From positions 186,001 through 250,000 of the forward strand of contig JAPLDJ010000016.1 in the NCBI GenBank assembly GCA_026391805.1: a stretch of DNA of 64,000 bases, in the 5' to 3' direction. Numbering within the stretch: position 1 is the first letter of the stretch; every line of letters starts with the position of its first letter. This document shows positions 16,656 through 27,316 of this stretch, piece after piece. Both the position numbers and the translations under genes were made by a program. Under the pieces are notes generated by a model. It saw nothing but the letters and a program-made list of their open reading frames with translations. It did not search any database and had not been told where the DNA came from. The DNA is from Bacteroidota bacterium (GTDB taxonomy: Bacteria; Bacteroidota; Bacteroidia; Bacteroidales; FEN-979).

Positions 16656-17693
16656 GATGGTTTCGAAGATCTTCTCGATCAGCGGCCTGCGCTGCCACCG
16701 TTCAAAATTGAAATTCTCCGAATTCCGCAAGGTCTCATTCACATGTTCCTGGAGCTGACGAAGCACTTCAGGGTCTTTCCCGATCAGCGCGATCTCATAC
16801 TGGTAACGGAAACTGCGGTAATCGAAATTCGCCGAGGTGATGGAGAACACCGAATTGTCGATCATGATCAGCTTGGCATGCAGGTTATGGGGGATGAAAA
16901 AGAGGAATTTGACGTTGCTTTTGTAAAGCATGCCGAGGTACCTGTTCCGCAGGACGTCTATCATTCTTACATCCGAATGCTTCGGCATGATCACCTTTAC
17001 GTCGACACCTCGCTTTCCTGCATCCATCAAAGCTTTCCTTAACAGAAATCCCGGGAGGAAATAGGGCGTTTCAATGATGATCGACTTCTTTGCCTTGCGG
17101 ATCATCTGCACATATCGCTTCTTCATCCGCTGAAACGGGATCGAAGGAACATCCCGCAGAATTTCCCAGTCGTCCATTTTGACCGTCTGGGTAAAGGCCA
17201 GCTTGTTCGGTATCAGGTATGGATTGATCGATTCGAAATTCTGAAGGAAGACTTTCCGGAAAAGGGTGGTCAGCTCGCCTTTTATCCTTAGTGCCAGTTC
17301 CCTCCAGTTGAGGTTGTAACCGGTAATGTTCATCGACCCGATGTAGCTGATCTCGTCGTCGATGACCAGGATCTTCCGGTGGTCGCGCCGGTGGCCGCGG
17401 GTGAAGATATCGGTATTGAGCTTGATCTTTTCAAAGAATTTTACCTCTCCACCATGTTTGATCAGATCCTCAAAGAAAGAATCGGAAACAGGTCCACGGC
17501 CCCAGGAATCGATCATGATTTTCACGGTCAGTCCTTCGCGGGCCTTGCGGGTCAGTGCATCGCGGAATTTAACCCCGATGTGATCGTTGGCGAATTTATA
17601 GGTTTCAAGATAGATGAAACTCCGTGCATTTGCAATGTCGCTGAGCATGACATTGTAAAACTTCAGGGGATCGTCGAGCACAAGGAATTCCAT
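16629..17693 (-). CDS. Phospholipase D-like / cardiolipin synthase-like protein
   Basis: 354 aa with two HKD motifs: 'HRKILVIDDEISYIGSMN' and 'HAKLIMIDNSVFSITSANFD'. Confidence 0.9.
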   Translation of the reverse strand: MEFLVLDDPLKFYNVMLSDIANARSFIYLETYKFANDHIGVKFRDALTRKAREGLTVKIMIDSWGRGPVSDSFFEDLIKHGGEVKFFEKIKLNTDIFTRGHRRDHRKILVIDDEISYIGSMNITGYNLNWRELALRIKGELTTLFRKVFLQNFESINPYLIPNKLAFTQTVKMDDWEILRDVPSIPFQRMKKRYVQMIRKAKKSIIIETPYFLPGFLLRKALMDAGKRGVDVKVIMPKHSDVRMIDVLRNRYLGMLYKSNVKFLFFIPHNLHAKLIMIDNSVFSITSANFDYRSFRYQYEIALIGKDPEVLRQLQEHVNETLRNSENFNFERWQRRPLIEKIFETILIPFRHLL

Positions 17694-17739
17694 GAGGTAA
17701 AATTAGGATATTTTTGCGTAAGTTTGCAAAAAAGGATGT

Positions 17740-18627
17740 ATGATCATTTCTATGACCGGCTACGGGAAAGCTGCTGCAGAACTTCCCGGGCGAACCTATA
17801 TCATCGAGATCAAATCGCTCAACAGCAAAGGCCTTGATCTTTCGGTAAAAATCCCCGGGGTTTTCCGTGAGAAGGAGATAGAGGTAAGGAACCTGTTGTC
17901 GCAACGGCTGGTCAGGGGGAAAGTTGAACTGTACGTTTCACCTGAGCGGACGCCCGAGTCGGCTGCCCGGTCGATCAATGTACCCCTGGCGCTGCAGTAC
18001 CAGAAAGAGCTGAAGGAGCTGCAGGCATCGCTGAACGAAGAAACCGGTGAAGGGCTGCTGGCACACATCCTGAAAATGCCGGATGTCATGCAGGGCGATA
18101 CAAGTGAATTCGATGAGGCAAACTGGTCTGTCCTGGCGGAAGGCATTGAATCCGCCCTCAGAGCCACAGAAACGTTCCGGCTTTCGGAGGGAAAGATCCT
18201 GGAAGAAGACCTGAAATTGCGCGTCAATCTTATCCTTTCATTTCTCGACTCGATTGAACCCTTTGAACAGAACCGTATCAACGATATCAAGGAGAGGATC
18301 CGGACGGGTTTCCAGAACATTGCCGGCACCGATCAGATCCAGGCAAGGATCGATGAGAACCGTTTTGAGCAGGAGCTGATCTTTTACATTGAACGTCTTG
18401 ATATCACCGAGGAAAAAGTCCGCCTGAAGAAACATTGCGATTATTTCACCGAAACCCTCAATAATCCTGTTTCACAGGGAAAGAAACTGGGATTCATCTG
18501 CCAGGAGATGGGGCGTGAGATCAATACCATCGGGTCGAAGGCAAATGATGCGGCGATACAGAAGATCGTGGTGCAGATGAAGGATGAGCTGGAGAAGATC
18601 AAGGAGCAGTTGCTGAATATAGTATAG
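17740..18627 (+). CDS. yicC: YicC family protein
   Basis: 'MIISMTGYGKAA...IEIKSLNSKGLDLSVKIP' and 'GKKLGFICQEMGREINTIGSKANDAAIQKIVVQMKDELEKIKEQLLNI'. Confidence 0.95.
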   Translation: MIISMTGYGKAAAELPGRTYIIEIKSLNSKGLDLSVKIPGVFREKEIEVRNLLSQRLVRGKVELYVSPERTPESAARSINVPLALQYQKELKELQASLNEETGEGLLAHILKMPDVMQGDTSEFDEANWSVLAEGIESALRATETFRLSEGKILEEDLKLRVNLILSFLDSIEPFEQNRINDIKERIRTGFQNIAGTDQIQARIDENRFEQELIFYIERLDITEEKVRLKKHCDYFTETLNNPVSQGKKLGFICQEMGREINTIGSKANDAAIQKIVVQMKDELEKIKEQLLNIV

Positions 18628-18633
18628 TAATTC

Positions 18634-19209
18634 ATGAAGGAAAAAGCCATCATCGTTTCAGCGCCTTCGGGGGCCGGAAAAACTACCATTGTCAGACACC
18701 TGATGGCTGCTCTTCCGATCCTCGAATTCTCAGTCTCCGCCTGCAGCCGTTTGAAAAGAGAGAATGAAACCGATGACATCGACTATAATTTCATCTCTCC
18801 GGAAGCGTTCCGGAAAAAGATTGAAGCTGATGAATTCGTGGAATGGGAAGAGGTTTACCCGGGAAATTATTATGGTACGCTGAAGTCGGAACTGACCCGG
18901 ATCTGGAAGGATGGTAAGATTCCTGTTTTCGATGTGGACGTGGTTGGCGGATTGAACCTGAAGAAGTATTTCGGGGAAAATGCACTGTCTATTTTTATTC
19001 AGCCTCCTTCGGTCGAAACGCTGGAATACCGTTTGCGGAACCGGGGAACCGAATCAGAGGAAAGCCTCCGGAAACGCATTGGAAAATCAATGCAGGAGCT
19101 CGGATATGCCGACCGGTTTGACCGGACTGTCGTGAACGACGAACTCGACAGATCGGGCAATGAGGCGATCCGGATTGTGGAAGAATTCCTGGGCCATCAA
19201 GAAAGCTGA
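18634..19209 (+). CDS. gmk: Guanylate kinase
   Basis: 191 aa; P-loop 'IIVSAPSGAGKTTIVRHLM' and 'EFVEWEEVYPGNYYGTLKSE'. Confidence 0.95.
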   Translation: MKEKAIIVSAPSGAGKTTIVRHLMAALPILEFSVSACSRLKRENETDDIDYNFISPEAFRKKIEADEFVEWEEVYPGNYYGTLKSELTRIWKDGKIPVFDVDVVGGLNLKKYFGENALSIFIQPPSVETLEYRLRNRGTESEESLRKRIGKSMQELGYADRFDRTVVNDELDRSGNEAIRIVEEFLGHQES

Positions 19210-19216
19210 AACCGGG

Positions 19217-19801
19217 ATGGAAAAGAAAAGTAAAACCGGTTTGTTCTTCGGGTCCTTCAACCCGATCCACCAGGGCCACCTGATGATCGCCAATTACATG
19301 GTGGAATTTACCGACATCAGCCAGGTCTGGTTCATTGTTTCCCCGCACAATCCGTTAAAAGAAAAAAACACCTTGCTGGCCGACCATCACCGGCTTGCCA
19401 TGGCGAACATTGCTGTTGAAGATGATCAGCGATTCAGGGCATCGAATATTGAATTTCACCTGCCGCAACCTTCCTATACCATTGATACGCTGACCTACCT
19501 GTCGGAAAAATATCCCGAACGGGAATTCGTGCTTATCGCCGGCAGCGACAATCTTCCCTCCTTTCATAAATGGAAGAACTACGAAGAGCTGTTGAACCGT
19601 TATCACCTTTACATCTATCCTCGACCGGAGACGGTATCCAGCCCTTTTGACAACCATCCGCATGTGCATATGACTTCTGCCCCGCTCATTGAGATCTCAG
19701 CGAGTTTTATCCGGGATGGCATCAGGGAAGGCAAGAATATGCGGCAGTTTCTTCCGGAGAAAGTGTGGGAATACATTGAGGAGATGCATTTTTACAAGTA
19801 G
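19217..19801 (+). CDS. nadD: Nicotinate-nucleotide adenylyltransferase
   Basis: 'GLFFGSFNPIHQGHLMIANYMVE...SYTIDTLTYLSEKYPEREFVLIAGSDNLPSFHKWKN'; start MEKKSK at 19217, 8 bp after the gmk stop. Confidence 0.95.
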   Translation: MEKKSKTGLFFGSFNPIHQGHLMIANYMVEFTDISQVWFIVSPHNPLKEKNTLLADHHRLAMANIAVEDDQRFRASNIEFHLPQPSYTIDTLTYLSEKYPEREFVLIAGSDNLPSFHKWKNYEELLNRYHLYIYPRPETVSSPFDNHPHVHMTSAPLIEISASFIRDGIREGKNMRQFLPEKVWEYIEEMHFYK

Positions 19802-19827
19802 ATACTGGATGTCGGAGCATACAGCTA

Positions 19828-19848
19828 AGCGGAATTTCAAATTCCGCT
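19828..19848. terminator. Palindrome between convergent genes (possible bidirectional terminator)
   Basis: AGCGGAATTT-C-AAATTCCGCT. Confidence 0.45.
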
Positions 19849-19907
19849 CAGCATAGGGTGCTTTTTCCGACCTGCAAACTTTGTGACTCTGTTACTCTGT
19901 TACTCTG

Positions 19908-20723
19908 TCACTTTGTCAACACTTTCCTGGCAAACCCTCTTACCATCTCAAAGGTTTCTTCCGGCGCTTCGAAATAGCCCATGTGGCCGGCGTCGCGGAG
20001 CAGGAGGAGTTCGGAATGGGCGGGAAGGGAGATCATTTCGGAGATGCGTGAAAGCGGGGTTCTCGGATCTTTGAGCCCGAGGATAAACAGCACCGGCAAC
20101 GATGTCATCCGTAACAGTTCCTTTTGGTCTTCACGAACCTTCATTCCCTCCAGTGCTGCAATAACCGCTTCTTTCTTCATCTTCCCGGCTTCAGCGACCA
20201 ATTCCTTGATCTCTTTACTGAATTTTCCCCTGACCTCAGCAGGAAAAAGATCGGGGATGAAGCTGGTGATAAATTCGAATTTGTCCTGGTTCACAAGGCT
20301 GATCGTTCGTTCACGGTTCTTCCTGTCTTCCGCCGAATCCGCAAAAGAATGTGAATGAAACAGCCCGAATCCCTTCAGCATTTCCGGGTACTTGCCGGCA
20401 AAAGAGAGGGCCACATAACCTCCCATCGAATGGCCGACCAGGAGGCATTTCTTCACCTTTTCCTGTTTGAGAACGGCATGAACAACATCAGCCTGGAGCT
20501 CCATGGTATGGATCTTCCCGATGCATTCACTTTTACCGTGACCCGGAAGGTCGATCGCAATCACCCGGAATTCCCTTGAAAGCAAGCCGGTGAAGGTTTT
20601 CCAGATCGAAGAGGATTCAGTAAACCCATGCAGGAGGACAATGGTTTTGCCTTCGCCTTTGTCGTGATAAAAGATTTGCTTACCCTGAAAATTTATTGTT
20701 TTCATAGATGTATAAAAACTCAC
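19908..20723 (-). CDS. Alpha/beta hydrolase
   Basis: 'IVLLHGFTESSSIWKTF...VIAIDLPGHGKSE...CLLVGHSMGGYVALSFA'; start may be MKTINF at 20705. Confidence 0.9.
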   Translation of the reverse strand: MSFYTSMKTINFQGKQIFYHDKGEGKTIVLLHGFTESSSIWKTFTGLLSREFRVIAIDLPGHGKSECIGKIHTMELQADVVHAVLKQEKVKKCLLVGHSMGGYVALSFAGKYPEMLKGFGLFHSHSFADSAEDRKNRERTISLVNQDKFEFITSFIPDLFPAEVRGKFSKEIKELVAEAGKMKKEAVIAALEGMKVREDQKELLRMTSLPVLFILGLKDPRTPLSRISEMISLPAHSELLLLRDAGHMGYFEAPEETFEMVRGFARKVLTK

Positions 20724-20819
20724 CCCCTGCCCCTAACGGGGCTTAGGGTTGACTAAAAAGTTCATTTTTTTCTCGCAGATTTTAACTTATTGGTCAGTCC
20801 CATCGAGGAGGTGAGTTTA

Positions 20820-22208
20820 TTAACTGCTCATCATCGCCTCAATGTCGGCAACGGTCTTGGGGATCGGTTTCCCGAGCACCCTTGCACCGGTATCGGTCAC
20901 GAGGATATCATCTTCGATGCGGATGCCTCCGAAATCCTTATAGGTTTCGACTTTCTCGTAGTTGATAAAGTCGGCAAGCTTGTTTTCGGATTTCCAGATA
21001 TCAATGAGCTCGGGGATGAAATAGATGCCTGGCTCGATGGTCATAACGAAGTTTTTCTTCAGTTTCCGTCCGAAACGGAGAAAGGCCAGGCCGAACTCCT
21101 TGCTGCGCGTCACCTCCCCGTCATAGCCGACGAAATTTTCACCCAGTCCTTCAAGGTCATGTACATCCAGTCCCATGGGGTGGCCCAATCCGTGCGGGAA
21201 GAAAAGTGTATGTGCGCCTTTGTTCACGGCTTCGTTCACATCACCCTTCATGATGCCCAATGCTTTCATACCTTTTACAATTTCGGTGGCGGCCAGCAGA
21301 TGGATCTCTTTGAACGGAACACCGGGTTTGACAGCAGCAATGCCAGCCATGTTTGCATTCAGCACGATCTCGTAAATCTCGCGCTGACGCTGGGAAAATT
21401 TACCGCCGACGGGAACGGTTCTGGTGATATCGCTTGCATAATGCAGTCCCGATTCGCAACCGGCGTCGATCACCAGCATGCGTCCTTCCGCCAGGGTATT
21501 CCCGTGATAATGGTTATGAAGCGTTTGTCCATTGATGGAGAGGATCACCGGGAAGGAGACCGGACCGCCATGGGCCAGTGCAATCCCTTCAATCGTCCCG
21601 GCAATCTCCTGTTCCACAATTCCGGGCTTAGCCATTTTCATCGCCGTGGTATGCATGATGTATGCTACGTCGATCATCTTCTCGATCTCGGCAATCTCAC
21701 GATCATCCTTTTCCATCCTGAGCTTGATGACGCCCCGGATAAGCTCTTCGGAAGCCTCAATCTTCAGACCACCGTGGGGTATCCCGAGGAGGTCGGAGAG
21801 CCAGAGCTTTGTTTCGCCGCGGTAGGGCGGGAGAAAATGAATTGTGCGACCTTTATCCATGGCATCTTTCAGCACTGCGGAAAGAGCGTTCAGCGGGGCA
21901 GTGTTTTCCACACCCGCGTTTTTCGCCTGGTCCCAAATGGTGGGTTGCTTCCCCATCCAGATGATGTCGTCGATATCCACATCATTCCCGAAAATATGAT
22001 CGGTTCCGGTATCGAGGTCGATCACTCCGGCCAGGTCGGGATGATCCAGCCCGAAGAAATAGAGGAAACTGCTGTCCTGCCGGAAGCTGTAAGTATTGCC
22101 CGGGTAATTGAAAGGGGATTCCTGGTTGCCCAAAAGAAGAACCAGGCCTGTGTTCAGTTCTTTGCGGAGCCTTGCCCTGCGATCGGAATAAATAGTTGAC
22201 GGGAACAT
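20820..22208 (-). CDS. pepP: Xaa-Pro aminopeptidase (M24)
   Basis: 462 aa; 'LVIDAGCESGLHYASDITRTVPVGGKFSQRQREIYEIVL', 'FPHGLGHPMGLDVHD', 'FVMTIEPGIYF', 'GGIRIEDDILVT'. Confidence 0.93.
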   Translation of the reverse strand: MFPSTIYSDRRARLRKELNTGLVLLLGNQESPFNYPGNTYSFRQDSSFLYFFGLDHPDLAGVIDLDTGTDHIFGNDVDIDDIIWMGKQPTIWDQAKNAGVENTAPLNALSAVLKDAMDKGRTIHFLPPYRGETKLWLSDLLGIPHGGLKIEASEELIRGVIKLRMEKDDREIAEIEKMIDVAYIMHTTAMKMAKPGIVEQEIAGTIEGIALAHGGPVSFPVILSINGQTLHNHYHGNTLAEGRMLVIDAGCESGLHYASDITRTVPVGGKFSQRQREIYEIVLNANMAGIAAVKPGVPFKEIHLLAATEIVKGMKALGIMKGDVNEAVNKGAHTLFFPHGLGHPMGLDVHDLEGLGENFVGYDGEVTRSKEFGLAFLRFGRKLKKNFVMTIEPGIYFIPELIDIWKSENKLADFINYEKVETYKDFGGIRIEDDILVTDTGARVLGKPIPKTVADIEAMMSS

Positions 22209-22250
22209 AATTCAGAACGATTAAAAAAATAGTGAAAATATTGAATATGA

Positions 22251-22282
22251 TTTGTCCGGGTGAAAATTAAATCCTATTTTTG
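22251..22282 (+). promoter_or_regulatory. Bacteroidota-type promoter TTTG-N20-TATTTTTG
   Basis: TTTG 22251-22254, TATTTTTG 22275-22282, 32 bp before the sdhC-like gene. Confidence 0.6.
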
Positions 22283-22314
22283 AAACTACGAACAAAAATA
22301 CTTAAAAGCCTGTT

Positions 22315-22983
22315 ATGAATTCTTCTTTCCTGCATTTTTCATCCATCACCAAGAAAGTGTGGATGGCTTTACTGGGATTGTTCCTGATGGTCTTCCTGGT
22401 GGTCCATCTCGGGATCAATTTGTGTCTGCTCAGGGATGACGGCGGCCGATGGTTCCGCGACGCGGCGCATTTCATGGGAACCAATTACATAATAAAAGTC
22501 TTCGAGGTGATCCTTTTCGGAGGATTTATCCTTCATGTCCTCATCGGGATCATCCTTCAGATAAAGAACTGGTTCTCGCGACCGGTGAGGTACAAAATAT
22601 CGAATAAAACCACCACACCATTCCTTTCCAAGTATATGATCTACACGGGTGCGATCGTGCTGACCTTTCTCATCATCCACCTGTTCAATTTCTATTTTAT
22701 CAAATATGGCTGGGTTACGAGTCCCGTGTCACCCCTTGAAGGCGGTGAGCCGGATTTTGCGGCTGTTGCCAGGTCTCTTTTCGGGCAGCCCGTCTATTCT
22801 GCCATTTATATTGTCCTGATCATTTGCCTGGGATTTCACCTTTATCATGCTTTCCAGTCAGGTTTCCAGACCCTGGGGCTGGATCATAAGACCTATACCC
22901 CGTATATCACGGGCTTTGGTATTTTCTATTCGATCGTTATCCCGCTGGGATTTATTATCATACCAATCTATTTTCTTATCTGA
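22315..22983 (+). CDS. sdhC: Succinate dehydrogenase/fumarate reductase cytochrome b subunit
   Basis: 222 aa, five predicted TM segments, '[24 protein letters not shown]'; followed by flavoprotein and Fe-S genes. Confidence 0.92.
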   Translation: MNSSFLHFSSITKKVWMALLGLFLMVFLVVHLGINLCLLRDDGGRWFRDAAHFMGTNYIIKVFEVILFGGFILHVLIGIILQIKNWFSRPVRYKISNKTTTPFLSKYMIYTGAIVLTFLIIHLFNFYFIKYGWVTSPVSPLEGGEPDFAAVARSLFGQPVYSAIYIVLIICLGFHLYHAFQSGFQTLGLDHKTYTPYITGFGIFYSIVIPLGFIIIPIYFLI

Positions 22984-22991
22984 CCTGCATT

Positions 22992-24929
22992 ATGGCTGAT
23001 TTAAATGCAAAAATTCCCTCCGGGCCGCTGACCGGAAAATGGACACAATACAAGAACCACCAGAACCTCGTCAACCCGGCGAACAAGCGGAAGCTGGACG
23101 TCATTATTGTCGGAACCGGGCTGGCTGGCGCTTCTGCCGCAGCATCATTGGGCGAGATGGGGTTCAACGTCAAGATTTTCTGTTACCAGGACAGTCCGCG
23201 CCGGGCTCACAGCATCGCGGCCCAGGGGGGCATCAATGCTGCAAAGAATTATCCCAACGACGGTGATAACATCTACCGGCTCTTTTATGATACCATCAAA
23301 GGAGGCGATTACCGGTCGCGGGAATCAAATGTTTACCGGCTCGCAGAGGTCAGCAACAACATCATTGACCAGTGCGTGGCGCAGGGTGTTCCTTTTGCCC
23401 GGGAATACGGTGGTTCGCTTGAGAACCGTTCTTTTGGCGGCGCGCAGGTATCACGTACCTTCTTTGCCCGCGGGCAGACGGGCCAGCAGTTGCTGCTGGG
23501 CGCATACAGCGCTTTAAGCCGCCAGCTCAAGATGGGAACGGTGAAATTGTTCAACCGCCATGAGATGCTTGAACTTGTCATCGTTGACGGAAAAGCACGC
23601 GGCATCATCGCCCGCGACCTTGTGACAGGAAAGCTCGAACGCCATTTCGGTCATGCCGTGGTCATTGCCACGGGCGGATACGGCAACGTATTTTATCTTT
23701 CCACCAATGCGATGGGATCCAATGTCAGCGCCTGCTGGCAGGTCTTTAAAAAGGGAGCCTGGTTTGCCAATCCCTGTTTTACACAGATCCATCCCACCTG
23801 CATCCCGGTTCACGGAGATTACCAGTCGAAGCTGACCCTGATGAGCGAAAGCCTCCGGAATGACGGCCGTATCTGGGTCCCGAAAAATAAAGAAGATGCC
23901 GAAAAGCACCGTAAAGGACTTATAAAGGCAAAAGATATCAGGGAAGAAGACCGTGATTATTACCTTGAAAGAAGGTATCCTGCATACGGGAACCTTGTCC
24001 CGCGCGATGTGGCCTCACGCGCTGCAAAAGAGCGTTGTGATGCCGGTTACGGCGTGGGTTCGACCGGCCTGGCTGTTTTTCTTGATTTTGAAGAGTCGAT
24101 CAAGCGCCTCGGCAGGCATGTGATCGAGGAACGGTACGGAAATCTTTTCCAGATGTATGAAAAGATCGTGGATGAAAATCCGTATGAAAACCCGATGATG
24201 ATCTACCCTGCCGTTCATTATACAATGGGCGGAATCTGGGTGGACTATGAACTGATGACTACCATCCCGGGCTTGTATGCACTGGGTGAAGCCAATTATT
24301 CCGATCACGGCGCCAATCGCCTCGGTGCTTCAGCGCTTATGCAGGGACTGGCCGACGGATATTTCGTGCTGCCTTACACCATTCAGAATTACCTGTCGGG
24401 TGAGATCCGCATTCCGAGGATGTCGACCGATAAAAACGAGTTTGTTGAAGCAGAAAACACCGTCAGGGAAAGGATCAATAAGCTGATGTCGGTGAAAGGC
24501 ACAAAATCGGTGGATCATTTTCACAAGGAACTGGGAAAGATCATGTGGGAATTTGTCGGCATGGGCAGGAATGAAGCGGGACTGAAGAAAGCCATCGAAC
24601 TCATTCGTGCACTGCGTACTGAATTCTGGAAAGATGTAAGGATCACCGGAGGCATAGAAGAACTGAACCCGGAGCTGGAAAAAGCAAGCCGTGTAGCCGA
24701 CTTCCTTGAAATGGGAGAATTGCTTGCGCTCGACGCCCTCAACCGGAATGAAAGCTGCGGCGGGCATTTCCGCGAGGAATACCAGACGAATGAAGGCGAA
24801 TGCCTCCGCAACGACCAAGACTTTATGTATGTGGCGGCATGGGAGTTTTTGAAAGAAGGGGAATTCAAACTGAACAAAGAACCCCTGAAATACGAAGAAA
24901 TTGAAGTTAAACAGCGTATTTATAAATAA
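22992..24929 (+). CDS. sdhA: Succinate dehydrogenase/fumarate reductase flavoprotein subunit
   Basis: 645 aa; '[22 protein letters not shown]...[28 protein letters not shown]', '[52 protein letters not shown]'. Confidence 0.97.
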   Translation: MADLNAKIPSGPLTGKWTQYKNHQNLVNPANKRKLDVIIVGTGLAGASAAASLGEMGFNVKIFCYQDSPRRAHSIAAQGGINAAKNYPNDGDNIYRLFYDTIKGGDYRSRESNVYRLAEVSNNIIDQCVAQGVPFAREYGGSLENRSFGGAQVSRTFFARGQTGQQLLLGAYSALSRQLKMGTVKLFNRHEMLELVIVDGKARGIIARDLVTGKLERHFGHAVVIATGGYGNVFYLSTNAMGSNVSACWQVFKKGAWFANPCFTQIHPTCIPVHGDYQSKLTLMSESLRNDGRIWVPKNKEDAEKHRKGLIKAKDIREEDRDYYLERRYPAYGNLVPRDVASRAAKERCDAGYGVGSTGLAVFLDFEESIKRLGRHVIEERYGNLFQMYEKIVDENPYENPMMIYPAVHYTMGGIWVDYELMTTIPGLYALGEANYSDHGANRLGASALMQGLADGYFVLPYTIQNYLSGEIRIPRMSTDKNEFVEAENTVRERINKLMSVKGTKSVDHFHKELGKIMWEFVGMGRNEAGLKKAIELIRALRTEFWKDVRITGGIEELNPELEKASRVADFLEMGELLALDALNRNESCGGHFREEYQTNEGECLRNDQDFMYVAAWEFLKEGEFKLNKEPLKYEEIEVKQRIYK

Positions 24930-24934
24930 TTTTT

Positions 24935-24993
24935 AGCGCCTTCGCGCCTTTGCGGTGAAAAAACCGTGAAGACGCGAAGACGCAAAGTTTCGC
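24935..24993. repeat. Word-repeat palindrome (GCGCCTTCGCGCCTTTGCGG ... CGTGAAGACGCGAAGACGCAAAG)
   Basis: Inverted repeated words between sdhA and sdhB. Confidence 0.6.
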
Positions 24994-25006
24994 AAAAAAT
25001 GCATGT

Positions 25007-25747
25007 ATGAAACTGACATTGAAGATCTGGAAACAACAAGATGCTCATTCCAAAGGAAAATTTGTAACCTATTCACTGGATTCGATCTCCCCGAATTGTT
25101 CCTTCCTTGAAATGCTGGACATCCTGAACGAACAGCTGATCCGGAAGAATGAAGAGCCGGTGGCGTTTGATCATGACTGCAGGGAAGGGATCTGCGGGAC
25201 ATGCAGTCTTTACATCAACGGGCGTCCGCACGGCCCGGATGATGCAATCACGACCTGCCAGCTGCACATGCGCAAGTTCAAAGACGGCGACACGATCATC
25301 ATCGAACCGTGGCGTGCAAAACCGTTCCCCGTTGTAAAGGACCTTATTGTTGACCGGGCGGCCTTTGACAAGATCATCCAGGAAGGAGGCTATATCTCCG
25401 TGAACACCGGCGGCGCTGCCGAAGCCAACCAGATCCTGGTGAGCAAGGTCAATGCGGAACTGTCGATGGATGCGGCTGCGTGCATCGGGTGCGGCGCCTG
25501 TGTGGCTGCCTGCAAGAACGCATCGGCCATGCTGTTCGTATCGGCCAAGGTATCTCACTTTGCGCTTCTTCCCCAGGGAAAGATCGAAGCCAAAGACCGT
25601 GTTAAAAAGATGGTCGCCATGATGGATCAGCTGGGGTTCGGCAACTGCACGAACACTTATGCTTGTGAGGCCGAATGTCCGAAGCTTATTTCCCGTTCCA
25701 ACATCGCCCGGATGAACCGCGAGTTCATCTGTGCAAAAGTTTCGTAA
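25007..25747 (+). CDS. sdhB: Succinate dehydrogenase/fumarate reductase iron-sulfur subunit
   Basis: 246 aa; '[34 protein letters not shown]', '[26 protein letters not shown]'. Confidence 0.97.
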   Translation: MKLTLKIWKQQDAHSKGKFVTYSLDSISPNCSFLEMLDILNEQLIRKNEEPVAFDHDCREGICGTCSLYINGRPHGPDDAITTCQLHMRKFKDGDTIIIEPWRAKPFPVVKDLIVDRAAFDKIIQEGGYISVNTGGAAEANQILVSKVNAELSMDAAACIGCGACVAACKNASAMLFVSAKVSHFALLPQGKIEAKDRVKKMVAMMDQLGFGNCTNTYACEAECPKLISRSNIARMNREFICAKVS

Positions 25748-25811
25748 ATTTTTTCTTCTTTATCGTATTACCTTTTCAGGATTTCCGGATTAAGGAGAAA
25801 GATCCTTAATC

Positions 25812-26000
25812 ATGCGTATGAATGAATTGATCCGGTTTATTCCTGTGGAGATCGTTTCGTGTGCCTGTTTTATAACCGGAAAGGGGAAGAAAGGGAGACC
25901 TGCCGGCATGGATGTCCTCTCGATTGTCCTGATCCCATGCGATAATTCAGGGAAGGTGGTGGTGACGGAATCGCCGTTCCCGGAGATCTTTATGCAGTAA
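25812..26000 (+). CDS. Possible small protein of unknown function
   Basis: 62 aa ORF in an otherwise empty intergenic region; no homology recognised. Confidence 0.3.
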   Translation: MRMNELIRFIPVEIVSCACFITGKGKKGRPAGMDVLSIVLIPCDNSGKVVVTESPFPEIFMQ

Positions 26001-26005
26001 CTTTT

Positions 26006-26101
26006 TTAACCACAAAGGACTCAAAGGAAACACGAAGGCCTCAAAGGAATTTGCACTTCTTAGTGTCCTTTGTGAAAAACCTTAGTGCCCTTTGTGGTTA
26101 A
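26006..26101. repeat. Word-repeat palindrome (TTAACCACAAAGG ... CCTTTGTGGTTAA)
   Basis: 13-bp perfect outer arms 26006-26018 / 26089-26101 with CAAAGG/CCTTTG words inside. Confidence 0.7.
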
Positions 26102-26125
26102 ATAAAAAGTATTTTTGCTTCCGGA

Positions 26126-27277
26126 ATGCGTTTCAGCGACATCATCGGACAGGAGCAGATCAAAAAGAAGCTGGCCCAGACAGTGCTGGATCACCGGGTG
26201 AGCCATGCCCAGCTTTTTTTCGGCCCGGAAGGGAACGAGAAGCTGGCCCTGGCCATTGCCTATGCACAGTACATCAACTGCCAGAACCGGACCACCGGTG
26301 AAAACCCTGATTCCTGCGGGGCTTGTCCTTCCTGCATAAAATACCAGAAACTGATTCATCCCGACCTCCACTTCATCTACCCGATAGCCACCACAAAAAA
26401 AGTCACGAAGAAGCCGAAAAGCATTGATTTTATTGAAGACTGGAGAAGCTTTCTCATTCAGAACGATTATCATGTCACCCTTCATGAGTGGTATGAAGCC
26501 ATCGGGATCGAGAACAAGCAGGGCATCATCAATGCCGACGACTGCATGGACATCATCCACACGCTCAGTTACAAGAGCTATGAGTCGGAATACAAGGTGA
26601 TGATCCTCTGGATGGTGGAAAAGTTGTACTATTCGGCTGCGCCGAAGATCCTGAAGATCCTGGAAGAGCCCCCCGAAAAAACACTGTTCATCCTGATCTC
26701 CGAAGATCCCGACCAGATCATCAGCACCATCCGGTCGAGGACGCTGCTGGTGAAGATCCCGAAGATCGGCCTGACAGACCTGGTTCAGTACCTTACATGG
26801 AAATATGGCATCGAGGAGCGCGAAGCCGGGATCATCGCACGCCGGTCGTACGGAAATCTGAAACAGGCCCTGAACCGGATGCAGCAGGTGGAAGAAGACC
26901 AGTTCAATTTCACCCAGTTCAGGAACTGGATGTTGCTATGCTACAACAACAAGATCGTTGATCTGGTCGGTTTTTCAGGCGAGATCGCCCGGATCGGCCG
27001 CGAAAACCAGAAGGCATTCCTGCTTTATGCACTGAAGGTGGTGGAGTATTGTACCGCAGTCACCTTCAGGACCTCAGAACAGGTGATGGCCGAGGGCGAA
27101 GAGCTGAAATTCGTGCATAAAATTGCCTCCTTTATCAACCCTTCCAATTTCGGACGGTTTACCGAACTGTTCAATACGGCCCTGTATCATGTTGAGCGGA
27201 ATGCCCATCCCCAGACACTTTTTCTCGATGTTTCACTGAAAGCAGTCAACCTCTTCCGGGAAGGTCAGAAAAAGTAA
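26126..27277 (+). CDS. holB: DNA polymerase III subunit delta'-like ATPase
   Basis: 'MRFSDIIGQEQIKKKLAQTVLDHRVSHAQLFFGPEGNEKLALAIAYAQYINC', 'CGACPSCIKYQKLIHPDLHFIYP', 'APKILKILEEPPEKTLFILISEDPDQIISTIRSR'. Confidence 0.9.
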   Translation: MRFSDIIGQEQIKKKLAQTVLDHRVSHAQLFFGPEGNEKLALAIAYAQYINCQNRTTGENPDSCGACPSCIKYQKLIHPDLHFIYPIATTKKVTKKPKSIDFIEDWRSFLIQNDYHVTLHEWYEAIGIENKQGIINADDCMDIIHTLSYKSYESEYKVMILWMVEKLYYSAAPKILKILEEPPEKTLFILISEDPDQIISTIRSRTLLVKIPKIGLTDLVQYLTWKYGIEEREAGIIARRSYGNLKQALNRMQQVEEDQFNFTQFRNWMLLCYNNKIVDLVGFSGEIARIGRENQKAFLLYALKVVEYCTAVTFRTSEQVMAEGEELKFVHKIASFINPSNFGRFTELFNTALYHVERNAHPQTLFLDVSLKAVNLFREGQKK

Positions 27278-27316
27278 GCCCCGGATACAGGTTGCATTTT
27301 TTTGTACCTTTGCTGT

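Noticed and set aside
19160-19216. N-terminal extension of nadD from the ORF track
   Set aside because: Overlaps the gmk coding end; the NadD fold starts at MEKKSKTGLFFGSFNP.
20790-22199. Plus-strand ORF of 469 aa
   Set aside because: Antisense shadow of the M24 peptidase, which has clear motifs.
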